A DNA stretch of 64,000 bases from Oscillibacter sp. MSJ-31 (GTDB lineage Bacteria > Bacillota > Clostridia > Oscillospirales > Oscillospiraceae), in NCBI RefSeq assembly GCF_018918025.1, contig NZ_JAHLPT010000009.1, positions 1 through 64,000 on the forward strand, written 5' to 3'. The notes under the pieces were generated by a model. It had not been told where the DNA came from and ran no database searches. It worked only from the letters and a program-made list of their open reading frames with translations. Below are positions 34,657 to 42,901 of the stretch, in pieces. A program made the position numbers and the translations under genes. Position 1 is the first letter of the stretch. The number at the start of each line of letters is the position of its first letter.

Positions 34657-35782
34657 GTTCGCTCTTTCCTTTCTGTTTTTTCTTCTCTGCGGCGGCAATG
34701 CGCCGCTTGCATTTTCGGATAGATACCTTCGGCTTGATGTACGCGAGATAGTATCCGTAGGCATCCGCGTGGCGGAACGCACCCACGCGGCTCACCATGC
34801 TTGCGGCGTCGTGCCGGGTATAGCGCTTCTTCCGGTGCATATGGTTGGCTTTCGCCCGTGTCCGTTTCAGGATGGATTTCCGCACGGTCACGCGGTCTCG
34901 GTGTATCACAAAGCCCAGCGCATTTACCGCGCGGCCCTTTGCCCTGCGCCGCCACCGCCGTTCCTCCTCCGCCGTCATGCCCTCCGGCTTTTTCTTCTTC
35001 TCGAAGCGGTACACCTGCCAGTCCTCCTTTAACCGCAGGTGCAGCCGCTCGAATAGAAACGCTGAGATTTGCCGCACCATGCGGTGCAGCTCCCGCTTGT
35101 TGCCGTGGAACAGAAACAGGTTGTCCATGTACCGCAGGTAATGATCCGGCTTTAGCACCTGCACAACGAAGTTGTCGAACTCCTCCATGTACAGGTTCGC
35201 CAGCCACGGGGACGGGTAGAAGCCTTTCGGCAGTCCGGGCGCTGCTCCGTCAATGACGCGGTACAAAACGGTCTTGTACCGTCTGTCCCGGATGCGCCGC
35301 TCTGCCTTTCTTTTCAGCCGATCCGTGTCGATGCTGTCGTAAAACTGTTTCACATCACCCTCGAACACATAGAACCGCTTGTTCCCGTACCCGTCCCGCC
35401 AGCGCGTCATGACCTGCACCGCCGCGTGTGTACCGCGTCCCGGCAGCGAGCCGTAGGCGTAGCGGTACAAGCGCGGCACGAGGATGGGCCGAAGCTGACG
35501 CACCAGCATATGATGTACGATCTGCTCGTCGTCGAAGCGCGGCTTCACGATCTCACGTTCCTTTTTGTGGCTGCCCTCCTGTAGCTTGTGTTTCTCATGG
35601 TGCGGCGGAAACCATGTCCCGCGTTCTATCTTTTGGCATATCCGCTCGGCCACGTCCTCCTTATGCTCCAAAATGTTCCGCACGGACGGCCGATCCGTTT
35701 TGTACCGTGCGGCCTCCACGATGGATGCCGCCGCCTCCTCGCGGTCAAGCATCGCATCGAACAGTCCGTTATAGCTTTTCAA
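34631..35782 (-). CDS. DGR reverse transcriptase
   Basis: A 383-residue reverse transcriptase that should copy the template RNA at 35946-36057 into mutated cDNA. Retroelement motifs are in order: fingers (YRYAYGSLPGRGTHAAV), catalytic Asp143 (VFEGDVKQFYDSID, 139-151), motif 4 GLPKGFYPSPWLANLY (183-198) and the palm box RYMDNLFLF (217-225). The last reads YMDN where most enzymes have YxDD. A basic C-terminal part (RRRAKGRAVNALGF, TRAKANHMHRKKRYTRHDA) follows. TTG at 35782 is chosen for AAAGGG nine bases upstream. The frame stays open upstream through the template repeat, but this looks fortuitous. Confidence 0.92.
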   Translation of the reverse strand: MKSYNGLFDAMLDREEAAASIVEAARYKTDRPSVRNILEHKEDVAERICQKIERGTWFPPHHEKHKLQEGSHKKEREIVKPRFDDEQIVHHMLVRQLRPILVPRLYRYAYGSLPGRGTHAAVQVMTRWRDGYGNKRFYVFEGDVKQFYDSIDTDRLKRKAERRIRDRRYKTVLYRVIDGAAPGLPKGFYPSPWLANLYMEEFDNFVVQVLKPDHYLRYMDNLFLFHGNKRELHRMVRQISAFLFERLHLRLKEDWQVYRFEKKKKPEGMTAEEERRWRRRAKGRAVNALGFVIHRDRVTVRKSILKRTRAKANHMHRKKRYTRHDAASMVSRVGAFRHADAYGYYLAYIKPKVSIRKCKRRIAAAEKKKQKGKSEHDRLENRT

Positions 35783-35945
35783 GAGTGATTTCCCTTTCTT
35801 ATCCCCTCCGCGACGGTGGGCGGTTGTCCGCTTACTGGCCGCGCCTCTTGGCAGGTTAATTTTCAGCATGGGCTGTGGAAACAGGTTCACATTGACGGAA
35901 TATTTCAAATCGCCTGCGGCGATGTTCCGTTGTAACGAAAGGGGC

Positions 35946-36057
35946 AAGAAAAGCGACGCGCCGATGTTCCACCTCGCATTGCCAGCCACGTTGTTGACGT
36001 TCAGGTAGCGCCCGCATTTCGAGCCGTTGTCGCAGTTGCCGCCGACAATCGGCACGG
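35946..36057 (-). repeat. DGR template repeat (TR)
   Basis: 112 bases matching 36182-36293 at a constant offset of 236. The two differ at 14 positions. On the coding (minus) strand every difference is an A in this copy and another base in the other copy; the last 19 bases before the 3' end (IMH-like) are identical. This marks it as the template. It sits about 163 bases upstream of the reverse transcriptase start. Read as protein it would be PIVGGNCDNGSKCGRYLNVN and so on, rich in AAC (Asn) codons, the codon type that yields most diversity. Confidence 0.95.
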
Positions 36058-36118
36058 CGGGAGGAACTGGAAAAGCACGGGTTTCGTGAACCTGCTCCCA
36101 AAAGACAGTTTTTTGTCA

Positions 36119-36174
36119 GGCGGCTTGCGCCGCCCTCACGCGGGGGATAGCTCCCCCGCACCCCCTCAAGAGGG
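36119..36174 (-). promoter_or_regulatory. tandem hairpins downstream of variable repeat
   Basis: Three inverted repeats follow the variable repeat on the coding strand: CCCTC/GAGGG (36163-36174), then an 8-bp stem with 4-base loop (36140-36159), then a 6-bp GC stem with GCAA loop (36119-36134). A 7-10 bp stem with 4-base loop just downstream of the target is known to stimulate retrohoming in other DGRs. The second one may also end fibre-gene transcription. Confidence 0.65.
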
Positions 36175-37644
36175 ATTTTGTAAGAAAAGCGACGCGCCGA
36201 GGCCCCACCACGCAATGCCAGCCACGTTGTGGACGTACAGGCAGCGCCCGCAGTACGAGCCGTGGGCGCAGCAGCCGCCGACAATCGGCACGGACACGAT
36301 GGCGGGATTATAGTAGTGGTAGTCGCAGTCATAGGTCGCATCGCTGCCGCCGAGGACGGTCGGGAACAAGCCCTGTTCCGTCTGTTGCGCGTTCTTCACC
36401 CATCCGCCGCCCGCCTCCGTGGCGTTGATGCCCTTGCGCACGGCCTCATAGCCCGCGCCGGTCAGGTTGTAGTCGCCGTCCTCCGGCGTCATTTTGACCT
36501 TGTAGGTGCCGTTGTCGTAGATAAGCCCCACCAGTCTGTCCCAGCGGTCGCCCCAGAAATTTTCCATGTGGAACACCTTTACGCTGTGGGTCGTGTCGCT
36601 GTAGCCGAAGAACTGCCCCTTGGTGTTCAGCGCACCCGTGGTCAACAGGTCAGCAGCAGACGTGCCGCCGGTGGTGTGTCCCTGCCCGAACACCGCCTGA
36701 ATGTCGGTGCTTTTGCCGATAAGCACCAACATATCGTGGATAAGGTTCCAGAACGCCCATGTGGTGAGCGTCCACTTGTCGCCGTTCGCCTGTGCAGCCG
36801 CCAGCTCCTGCGTGGCGTTCAAACTGCTCACGGGGGCTTGACTGGAAAGGGAGCGCAGTTTCGTGTCGATCTTGCTGCCCTCGAACATCGGGCCGTAGGC
36901 AAACGGAGAGATTGTTCCGTCCGGTCGGGTATGTGCGTAGGCGTGATAGCCCTCGTCATACTGCGTTTCGCAGAAAATGACGTAGCGGTAGCCGTTTTCG
37001 TGGTAGCGCTTCACCCACACCAGCGGGATTGCGCTCATGGCGTTGCCGCCGAACGCGGTGTTGGCAACGTCACTTGCCGCCCCCGTGACCCCCTTTTTCG
37101 TGTAATCGTTCGGGTCAAGCTGATACGCCACGCTGCCGTCGTTGTTGACCATGTACGGCGCGTTGTCCCGCACGAACCACACGTCCGCCCACGAGCCGTA
37201 GCCGAATGTACCCGCCGCGTAGTTCATCGCCGCCGGTGTCATGCCCACAGCGTCGAACAGGTACTCCACGCGCGAGCTTGGGTTTGCCTCGCTCTCTTTC
37301 ACGCGGTAGCCATATCTCTTCGGCCTCTGCCCGCGCAGTTCGGAAAGGATGGTGTCAGCCTTTGTGCTGATCGTGTTTGCCGTTGTCTGCACGGTATCGA
37401 CCTTTCCGCTGGTGTTCTCCACGGTCGTCTTGACACTCCCGACCTTGGTATTCGTGTCCTCGCCTGTGGTCTTGATGCTTCCAGCCTTGGTGTCGATGCC
37501 CTCCACGGTCGTTTTCACACTTCCGACTTTTGCGCCCGTGTCCTCCACGGTCGTCTTGACGCTTCCCACCTTGGTATTCGTGTCCTCCGTGGTGGCTTTC
37601 ACGCTGTCCAGCGTCGCCTTGTCTGCAATGTAGGTTTTCATCAT
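36166..37644 (-). CDS. tail-fibre/receptor-binding protein, DGR target
   Basis: A 492-residue protein. Residues 8-75 contain tandem ~15-residue coiled-coil-like repeats (VEDTGAKVGSVKTT type), suggesting a trimeric stalk. The rest is a C-type-lectin/formylglycine-enzyme-like domain (WADVWFVRDNAPYMVNNDG, IPLVWVKRYHENGYRYVIFCE, FWNLIHDMLVLIGKS). Residues 451-488, ending LGASLFLQ, are encoded by the variable repeat. Such domains display variable residues on a rigid surface for receptor binding. It is placed after the baseplate and gpI/fibre genes, at the expected receptor-binding position. Confidence 0.9.
   Translation of the reverse strand: MMKTYIADKATLDSVKATTEDTNTKVGSVKTTVEDTGAKVGSVKTTVEGIDTKAGSIKTTGEDTNTKVGSVKTTVENTSGKVDTVQTTANTISTKADTILSELRGQRPKRYGYRVKESEANPSSRVEYLFDAVGMTPAAMNYAAGTFGYGSWADVWFVRDNAPYMVNNDGSVAYQLDPNDYTKKGVTGAASDVANTAFGGNAMSAIPLVWVKRYHENGYRYVIFCETQYDEGYHAYAHTRPDGTISPFAYGPMFEGSKIDTKLRSLSSQAPVSSLNATQELAAAQANGDKWTLTTWAFWNLIHDMLVLIGKSTDIQAVFGQGHTTGGTSAADLLTTGALNTKGQFFGYSDTTHSVKVFHMENFWGDRWDRLVGLIYDNGTYKVKMTPEDGDYNLTGAGYEAVRKGINATEAGGGWVKNAQQTEQGLFPTVLGGSDATYDCDYHYYNPAIVSVPIVGGCCAHGSYCGRCLYVHNVAGIAWWGLGASLFLQNPS
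36182..36293 (-). repeat. DGR variable repeat (VR)
   Basis: The recipient copy, within the last 42 codons of the fibre gene. Relative to the template, 14 substitutions at template adenines cause 11 residue changes (for example Asn to Cys, His, Tyr, Ile or Gly; Lys to Tyr; Arg to Trp). The invariant last 19 bases of its 3' end and the conserved first 17 bases frame the mutated part. The adjacent sequences beyond both ends are unrelated to the template flanks. Confidence 0.95.
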
Positions 37645-37658
37645 TCTTCCGCCCCTCC

Positions 37659-38255
37659 TTAATCAGTCACGATGTACACGCCGCCCGCGTCATAGCCCAG
37701 CGTGAACGCCACGGTGCTGTCGCCGTCCTTGTCCACCTTTGCCCCGAACAAGTCCGTGTGCGCCGACGTGCTCTCGTTGTGCGCCTTGATCGCCGCCGAC
37801 ACCGCCGCCGTGGTTGCCAGCGCCGATGCGTCGATAGTCACCTGCAGCGTCCCGCCGGTGTTGGAAAACTCCAGCAGGCCGTAGAAAGTATACGCATAGT
37901 CCGGCACCTCCGTCTTGCTGGGTATCTCCACGCCCGCGTCGGTGTCCGTCTGAAACAGGGCGATCAGCCTTGCCGCACCGCTGTCCAGCTTCGCCCAGAT
38001 ACCGAGCTGGTTGAGCGGATAGTCCGTTGTCTGTGCCGTCACCTGCAGTTGCAGCTTTTGTCCCTGCGTCGTTGCCTTGCTGGACAGGATGCTGACCGTC
38101 TGTTTTTCGCTCACAAGCGCGGTCTGCGCCAGCATAGCCGCCTCGCTCACGCGGCCCGTTCCCGCCGCCGCGCGGGTGATGGTCAGCGTCTTTCCCGTTG
38201 TCCATTGCGCCAGCAACTCGTTTCCGCTGTTTGTGATAACGCCTTTCCAAGACAC
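37659..38255 (-). CDS. phage tail-fibre/collar protein
   Basis: A 198-residue protein with an N-terminal phage tail-collar-like start (MSWKGVITNSGNELLAQWTTGKTLTITRAAAGTGRV). The middle resembles fibre N-termini (LQLQVTAQTTDYPLNQLGIWAK). A C-terminal segment with AHNESTSAHTDLFGAK is a common fibre hinge motif. It likely connects the baseplate (gpI/gpJ) to the diversified tip encoded next. Confidence 0.75.
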   Translation of the reverse strand: MSWKGVITNSGNELLAQWTTGKTLTITRAAAGTGRVSEAAMLAQTALVSEKQTVSILSSKATTQGQKLQLQVTAQTTDYPLNQLGIWAKLDSGAARLIALFQTDTDAGVEIPSKTEVPDYAYTFYGLLEFSNTGGTLQVTIDASALATTAAVSAAIKAHNESTSAHTDLFGAKVDKDGDSTVAFTLGYDAGGVYIVTD

Positions 38256-38269
38256 AGTTTTTCGCCTCC

Positions 38270-38863
38270 TTAGAATTTGCTCGCGGTGCCGAAGTCCACG
38301 ATAGCCACGCCAGCGATGCCCGCCATGCCGTAAACCGTCGCAGTGCCGCCCGCATCGTAATATTCCACTTCCTCCAGATGTGCGCTGAACCGCTTGGCAG
38401 CGGCGAGCCTGCGTTCGATCTCCGCGATGGTCATGGCGGCGAACTTCTGCCGCTCCTCCACGGTGGTGATGTTGACCCGCAGTCTGAATTTCCCGTGGGT
38501 GCCGCCGTACTCAAACCATTCCTCCAGCTTTGTTCCCGGATAGATTGCGTCGGCCTGCGTTCTTGCAGCTCCCGCAGTTCCCATTGTTCGTCGGATGTTC
38601 AGCGCCGTCTTGACGATGCGCCGCTTCTGCTCGATGTCGTACCCGGTGTCGTACCAGTCGATCTTCCAGTTCACAGCCAGCGCGTCCAGCACCTCCTCGG
38701 CCACGGTGTCGATGGCGGTGTATATCTGACTTCCCGCGATATAGCCCATCGTCTTTTGGTGCAGCTCCAGCATCGCCATGGATAGGGCCTTTACCCACGG
38801 CTGTTCTCCCAGAATGCGCGGCAAGCCGTCGGCGATTTGGGCATTTTTTAGGCTCTTAATCAT
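38270..38863 (-). CDS. phage tail protein I (P2 gpI-like)
   Basis: A 197-residue baseplate component. The sequence MIKSLKNAQIADGLPRILGEQPWVKALSMAMLELHQKTMGY and later VLDALAVNWKIDWYDTGYDIEQKRRIVKTAL are typical of gpI. The start overlaps the end of gene J, with GGAGGG seven bases upstream. It follows J as in P2. Confidence 0.85.
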   Translation of the reverse strand: MIKSLKNAQIADGLPRILGEQPWVKALSMAMLELHQKTMGYIAGSQIYTAIDTVAEEVLDALAVNWKIDWYDTGYDIEQKRRIVKTALNIRRTMGTAGAARTQADAIYPGTKLEEWFEYGGTHGKFRLRVNITTVEERQKFAAMTIAEIERRLAAAKRFSAHLEEVEYYDAGGTATVYGMAGIAGVAIVDFGTASKF

Positions 38864-40013
38864 CCTCCAGCCCTCCATAGGTGGCGGTTGCCCCCGTGCA
38901 TTTCGGCAGCTCCGTGGTGTCGATCACGGTGTCTACGGGGGCGGTCAGCGTTACCCGCTTGGCTCCCGCTTCCCGCAGCCGGGCGATCAGCTCCGTCGGG
39001 TTGATGTCCCTCCCCAGCTTTCTTTGCCATGTCTGGAAGTCCGCCACTGCCGCCGCGATGCGGCTTTGTATCTCACTCACGCTTCGCTGGTCGCTTTCCG
39101 CGATCCAGTATTTCACAGTGATGGCGTATTCCACCTCGTCCGGGGCCAGCGCCGTCACCTTGTCACACAGCGGACGGATGGTCTCGTCGTCCAGATAGGC
39201 CGCCATGGCCGTCAGCTCCGTGCTGTTGGGGACGCGCAGCCCGTTCTCGTCCTCGATCACGAAGTAGATATTTACCTCGTCCGGCAACGGGCTGACGATG
39301 CGCACATCGGCTACATCGCCCCGCCACTCCCGCGCGTAGTATTCATAGGCATCGCGCGGCCCGGCGCAGCTATATACGCTGGGGGCGAGGTAGATGCGCC
39401 GTGTCAGGCTGTCGTCGTCCTCTGCGTCCAGTCCGCCGGTGCTTGGTGTGGTGTTGCTCACGCTGGCAACATAGGCGATGGGGTCAACCAGTATCTTGAT
39501 GCCGCCGGTCAGAATGCCGTTGCTGTCCGCTCCGGCCTCCTCCGCCTGCACCACCACGTCGGTGTAGGTCTCTCCCGCCGCTATCTCGCCGTATTCCACG
39601 GTGTTGAAGTATTTTCCGTCCTCGGTCTTGACCCGCGTTCCCGCCGGAATAGCCGTCGCGCCGCTTTGCGCTTCCGAAAGCGTAAATCGCACCGTCGCCG
39701 TGGCCCGGTTTGCCTCCTTGCGCGTCAACCCCACAAGAGCGGCCAGCGCATCCAGCGCGTCTCCGGTACTGGTTTTCAGCATTTCCATCCGGCCCTTTGC
39801 GTCGGCGTACTGCATCGTCTGATACTCCATCGCGCAAAAGGCTTTCATCAGCAGGTTCAGCGGGTCGGCCTCGCCGATCTCCGGCTCCTTTCCTGTGGCC
39901 TCCCGGTAATACTTGGTGTATAGCTCGCGTAGCTGTTCTTCCGTCTCCTGCAAGGTCATGCTTTCGATGAAGCTCAGCTCCGGGCAGTTTGCCAATTCAG
40001 CGATATTAGACAA
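38856..40013 (-). CDS. baseplate assembly protein J
   Basis: A 385-residue baseplate protein of P2 gpJ / Mu gp47 type. Signature features include EEQLRELYTKYYREATGKEPEIGEADPLNLLMKAF near the N-terminus, a beta-rich middle (AGTRVKTEDGKYFNTVEYGEIAAGETYTDVVVQAEEAG) and VEYAITVKYWIAES near the end. It forms the wedge of the contractile-tail baseplate together with the gp25-like and gpI proteins. Confidence 0.92.
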   Translation of the reverse strand: MSNIAELANCPELSFIESMTLQETEEQLRELYTKYYREATGKEPEIGEADPLNLLMKAFCAMEYQTMQYADAKGRMEMLKTSTGDALDALAALVGLTRKEANRATATVRFTLSEAQSGATAIPAGTRVKTEDGKYFNTVEYGEIAAGETYTDVVVQAEEAGADSNGILTGGIKILVDPIAYVASVSNTTPSTGGLDAEDDDSLTRRIYLAPSVYSCAGPRDAYEYYAREWRGDVADVRIVSPLPDEVNIYFVIEDENGLRVPNSTELTAMAAYLDDETIRPLCDKVTALAPDEVEYAITVKYWIAESDQRSVSEIQSRIAAAVADFQTWQRKLGRDINPTELIARLREAGAKRVTLTAPVDTVIDTTELPKCTGATATYGGLEDD

Positions 40014-40320
40014 GCTCGATCACCACCTTTGGTGTCATATTTCCGTCCTGCGATTTTCCCGCAGTCCATTCCACACGGACGACACGCGCCCGTGGCTCAT
40101 ATTGTTCTGTCTTGCGCACATACTCCGCCGCCAGCAGGACTTGCGCATTTTCCTGCGGGCAGTCGATGATCGTCCCGTCGATGCCGAACTCCCGGTCAAG
40201 CGCCTGCTCTCCGGCCCTCGTGGCGTAAAGCACCTGCAGGTTTCGGTACACCTCCGCCGCCGGGGTGTCGTTCGCGCTGCCCGGCAGTATCTCGATCACC
40301 GCGTTTTCCGTTGATAACAT
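40006..40320 (-). CDS. baseplate wedge protein, gpW/gp25-like
   Basis: A 104-residue protein with the gp25-like/gpW fold pattern (VYRNLQVLYATRAGEQALDREFGIDGTIIDCP, EPRARVVRVEWT). In contractile tails it joins sheath and baseplate. It overlaps gene J by eight bases. Confidence 0.85.
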   Translation of the reverse strand: MLSTENAVIEILPGSANDTPAAEVYRNLQVLYATRAGEQALDREFGIDGTIIDCPQENAQVLLAAEYVRKTEQYEPRARVVRVEWTAGKSQDGNMTPKVVIELV

Positions 40321-40330
40321 GGCTGCCTCC

Positions 40331-40723
40331 TCACAGATATTCCTCGATGGTCAGGCTCACCTTGCACTCCACCATCGCGCCGCCGTGCAGCACCGCGCCC
40401 CACTCGTCGCTGATGTCCGTGATCTTGAACGGATACGGTGATACCGGCGAGCCGCCCACGATGAACCAGTCCGCCGCGTTGGTCTCCGCCATGCGCTGAA
40501 AATGCCGCAGAACGCTTCGCGGGTTTACCCCGTCCTGCGCCCGCAGCAAAAGATCGAACTGGTATTTCCGCAGCTTCGGGGCAATCCATTGGCTCCGCGC
40601 CCGTGCGCCTGTCCGGTTGTGGGTCGCCCAATCGCTGCCCCCTTGGCCTTTCAGCCCGCTCGGTGTCAGGATACGCCGGTCGCTCACCGTGAACGTCATG
40701 CCCATGTAGCTTCCCAATGCCAC
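40331..40723 (-). CDS. phage tail protein U (P2 gpU-like)
   Basis: A 130-residue protein. The signature is a hydrophobic start (MALGSYMGMTFTVSDRRILTP), then IAPKLRKYQFDLLLRAQDGVNPRSVLRHF and ITDISDEWGAVLHGGAMVECKVSLTIEEYL, matching gpU. It acts at the tail tube or baseplate junction. It lies between gpV and gpW-like genes. Confidence 0.88.
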   Translation of the reverse strand: MALGSYMGMTFTVSDRRILTPSGLKGQGGSDWATHNRTGARARSQWIAPKLRKYQFDLLLRAQDGVNPRSVLRHFQRMAETNAADWFIVGGSPVSPYPFKITDISDEWGAVLHGGAMVECKVSLTIEEYL

Positions 40724-40736
40724 TTTTCGTCCCTCC

Positions 40737-41543
40737 TTACTTATCCGGCTTTCCCACCGCGCCGTTCATGTGCGTGTGGTTTACAAGGCTCACGCCGTTG
40801 ATGGTGATGTCCCCGCTCGCCGCCGTGGCGTTGATCTCCGGGGCTGTCAGGCTGATCTTGGTGGGGCTTTCGATCTCCACATCCCCGGCCTCTGTCACCT
40901 TGACCGTCGCGCCGTTTATGGTGATCTCTGCGTCGCCGCCCTCCACTTCGATCTCTGCGCCTTTTTTCGCGGCGAATGTATACTTGCCGCCCGCCGTTAC
41001 GCTCAACGCGCCTGCGGCCTCGATGCTCACAAAGGTGCCTGCCTCGATGCTCACCGTTGTCCCCGCCACGATGCCAACGCCGGTTTTGGCGTTCAGGCTC
41101 ATGCTGGCGGCGCTGCTCTTGGCCTGAAACTGTCCGCCCGCCACAAGGCTGATCGCGCCTTTCGCCTCGTCGTATATCTCGCCGTTGCAGTTGCGCCCTG
41201 TCCGCCGGTTCACATACTGGGTGTAAACGCCGGTGTTCTCGTCGTAGCGCTCATAAGCCAGTCCCTTTCGCGCGGCGTACTCCTTTCGGAACAGGCCCTT
41301 GTAGCCCTCCGCCGGGGTGTTGGTCTTGTTCCACACCGTTCCGGTGGTGGTTCCCGCCGCAGTTCCGTTGCTGTTGTGGCTCACGCTCACCACCTGCCCG
41401 ATGCTTGGCATCTTGTACTCGCCGTTGCTGATAGCGTTGATCTGGCGGGTCACACTTTTTCCCCGGTCAAAGTAGGTCACCTCATAGGTTCCCGCCTTAT
41501 AGTCGATGGCGCTCACGCGCCCGGTTCGGTTTGTCCCCGCCAT
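40737..41543 (-). CDS. baseplate spike protein V (P2 gpV-like)
   Basis: A 268-residue protein. An OB-fold-like N-terminus (GTNRTGRVSAIDYKAGTYEVTYFDRGKSVTRQIN..MPSIGQVVSVSHN) is followed by long regular beta-helix-like repeats (GVGIVAGTTVSIEAGTFVSIEAAGALSVTAGG). The C-terminal HTHMNG motif would bind a metal at the spike tip, as in P2 gpV. It is the needle that pierces the cell envelope. Its start overlaps the upstream gpD stop by one base. Confidence 0.88.
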   Translation of the reverse strand: MAGTNRTGRVSAIDYKAGTYEVTYFDRGKSVTRQINAISNGEYKMPSIGQVVSVSHNSNGTAAGTTTGTVWNKTNTPAEGYKGLFRKEYAARKGLAYERYDENTGVYTQYVNRRTGRNCNGEIYDEAKGAISLVAGGQFQAKSSAASMSLNAKTGVGIVAGTTVSIEAGTFVSIEAAGALSVTAGGKYTFAAKKGAEIEVEGGDAEITINGATVKVTEAGDVEIESPTKISLTAPEINATAASGDITINGVSLVNHTHMNGAVGKPDK

Positions 41544-42901
41544 TACTTCTTTGCCTCCTCGCTGGCGATGCAGTAGCTCACAGGCACCCAGCCCGTCACG
41601 TTCTGGCCCACTGGCAGCTTTCCGCACCGCGCCGAGCTGTTGGTCACGCGGTAGCGCCCGTTGATCAGGATACCGTCGTACAGCCAGTATGTGCCGGTCT
41701 TGGTTCCTGCCTTGTTCTTTGCCGTGCTGGAAACATACAGCGGAGCCTTGTTCAGCGTGATCGCCTGCCCCGCCTCGCCGCCTGCCGCCGCGCTGGCTGC
41801 GCCCGCCGCCGGACTGGTGGTAGCGTAGGTGCTGTCATAGCTCACGCCGCTGTCCGCCGTCTTTTCGTGATACACGATCTTGCCGCCCACGTCCCACGAA
41901 TGGAACGCCGGGCCGATACCGCTGCACTCAAAGTCGGTGGTCAGTCCGTTGCTGGAAATCTTGTGCGTCACCCTGTCCACAAAGTATTTCCCGTTCAGGT
42001 TGCCAAAGCCTGTCAGCGCGATGCAGTTTCCCGCGCTTACCCTCCAGTCTCCGTCCACGCCGAAGCGTAGTTTCACCGTCCCGTGGTTGGCGCTGTTCAG
42101 CTCCGCGCAGAGCTGGACGCTGGCATCGTATACGCTGGTAGCCCGCCGGTTCACGCTCTTGGTGTGCGAGCCGCCGCCCACGCTACACTCGATGTCAATG
42201 TCCTTGTCCGCGTCCGTGTAATTGAAGTACCCGCCGGTATAGGTGCCGGACAGGGTGGTGGTGTAGCCGAAGCTCCCCGGCCTGATCTGCGAGCGGTCAA
42301 AGGTGCGCACGGCCCGCTTTGCCTTGTACTTCTCCCGGTCATACACCCACAGCCGCCGGGCATACACTTTCAGGATAAGTCCGTAGTTTTTGCACAGGCT
42401 GTTGTAGTAGCTGCTGTCCGTGCCGTCCTGCTCGTCGCACTCGATGTCGTAGTCGTCGGCATCGTAGGTGAACGCAAGGCCGTACCGCGCGGCGATCTTT
42501 GCGCCGATACGCTTGATGCTGGTGTTCTTCCAGATCACGTCCCGCTCCAGCTCCGAAAAGTCGCTGTCGCTGGGCTTGCTCACGCCGCCCACCTGCAAGG
42601 TCGTCGGCGCGTCCGAAAAGCTCACATCGTCCAGCACGAACAACCCGCACTCCATGATGCTCCGCTGGCCCTGCCGTTCCCAGTTGTAGCCGAGAACACG
42701 CGCCCGCAGCGTCGCGCCCTTTTCCGGCATCCAGCCCAGCAGCCATTTCCTGTCCTGCGCGTTGATGGTGATGTCGATGCTGTCGCTGTTGTCCGCCGCG
42801 CTGTCGGTGTAGGTCAGGCTCTCGATGTCTCCGCCCACCTGCCCGGCAAAAGGGTAGCTGTTGTAGCGCACATCCAGCGCCAGCCGTCTTGTCTCAATCA
42901 T
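41543..42901 (-). CDS. phage late control/tail hub protein D
   Basis: A 452-residue protein of gpD type. The N-terminus carries IETRRLALDVRYNSYPFAGQVGGDIESLTYTDSAADNSDSIDITINAQ, and the middle RIGAKIAARYGLAFTYDADDY; GKYFVDRVTHKISSNGLTTDFEC is the family's hub strand. The last ~100 residues after an alanine/glycine linker contain an SH3-like domain (APLYVSSTAKNKAGTKTGTYWLYDG). It sits between tube and spike. Confidence 0.88.
   Translation of the reverse strand: MIETRRLALDVRYNSYPFAGQVGGDIESLTYTDSAADNSDSIDITINAQDRKWLLGWMPEKGATLRARVLGYNWERQGQRSIMECGLFVLDDVSFSDAPTTLQVGGVSKPSDSDFSELERDVIWKNTSIKRIGAKIAARYGLAFTYDADDYDIECDEQDGTDSSYYNSLCKNYGLILKVYARRLWVYDREKYKAKRAVRTFDRSQIRPGSFGYTTTLSGTYTGGYFNYTDADKDIDIECSVGGGSHTKSVNRRATSVYDASVQLCAELNSANHGTVKLRFGVDGDWRVSAGNCIALTGFGNLNGKYFVDRVTHKISSNGLTTDFECSGIGPAFHSWDVGGKIVYHEKTADSGVSYDSTYATTSPAAGAASAAAGGEAGQAITLNKAPLYVSSTAKNKAGTKTGTYWLYDGILINGRYRVTNSSARCGKLPVGQNVTGWVPVSYCIASEEAKK

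Noticed and set aside
34631-36055. Single 474-residue fusion of lectin tip and reverse transcriptase
   Set aside because: The first ~90 codons are the template repeat and spacer; a ribosome site and TTG at 35782 mark the real enzyme start.
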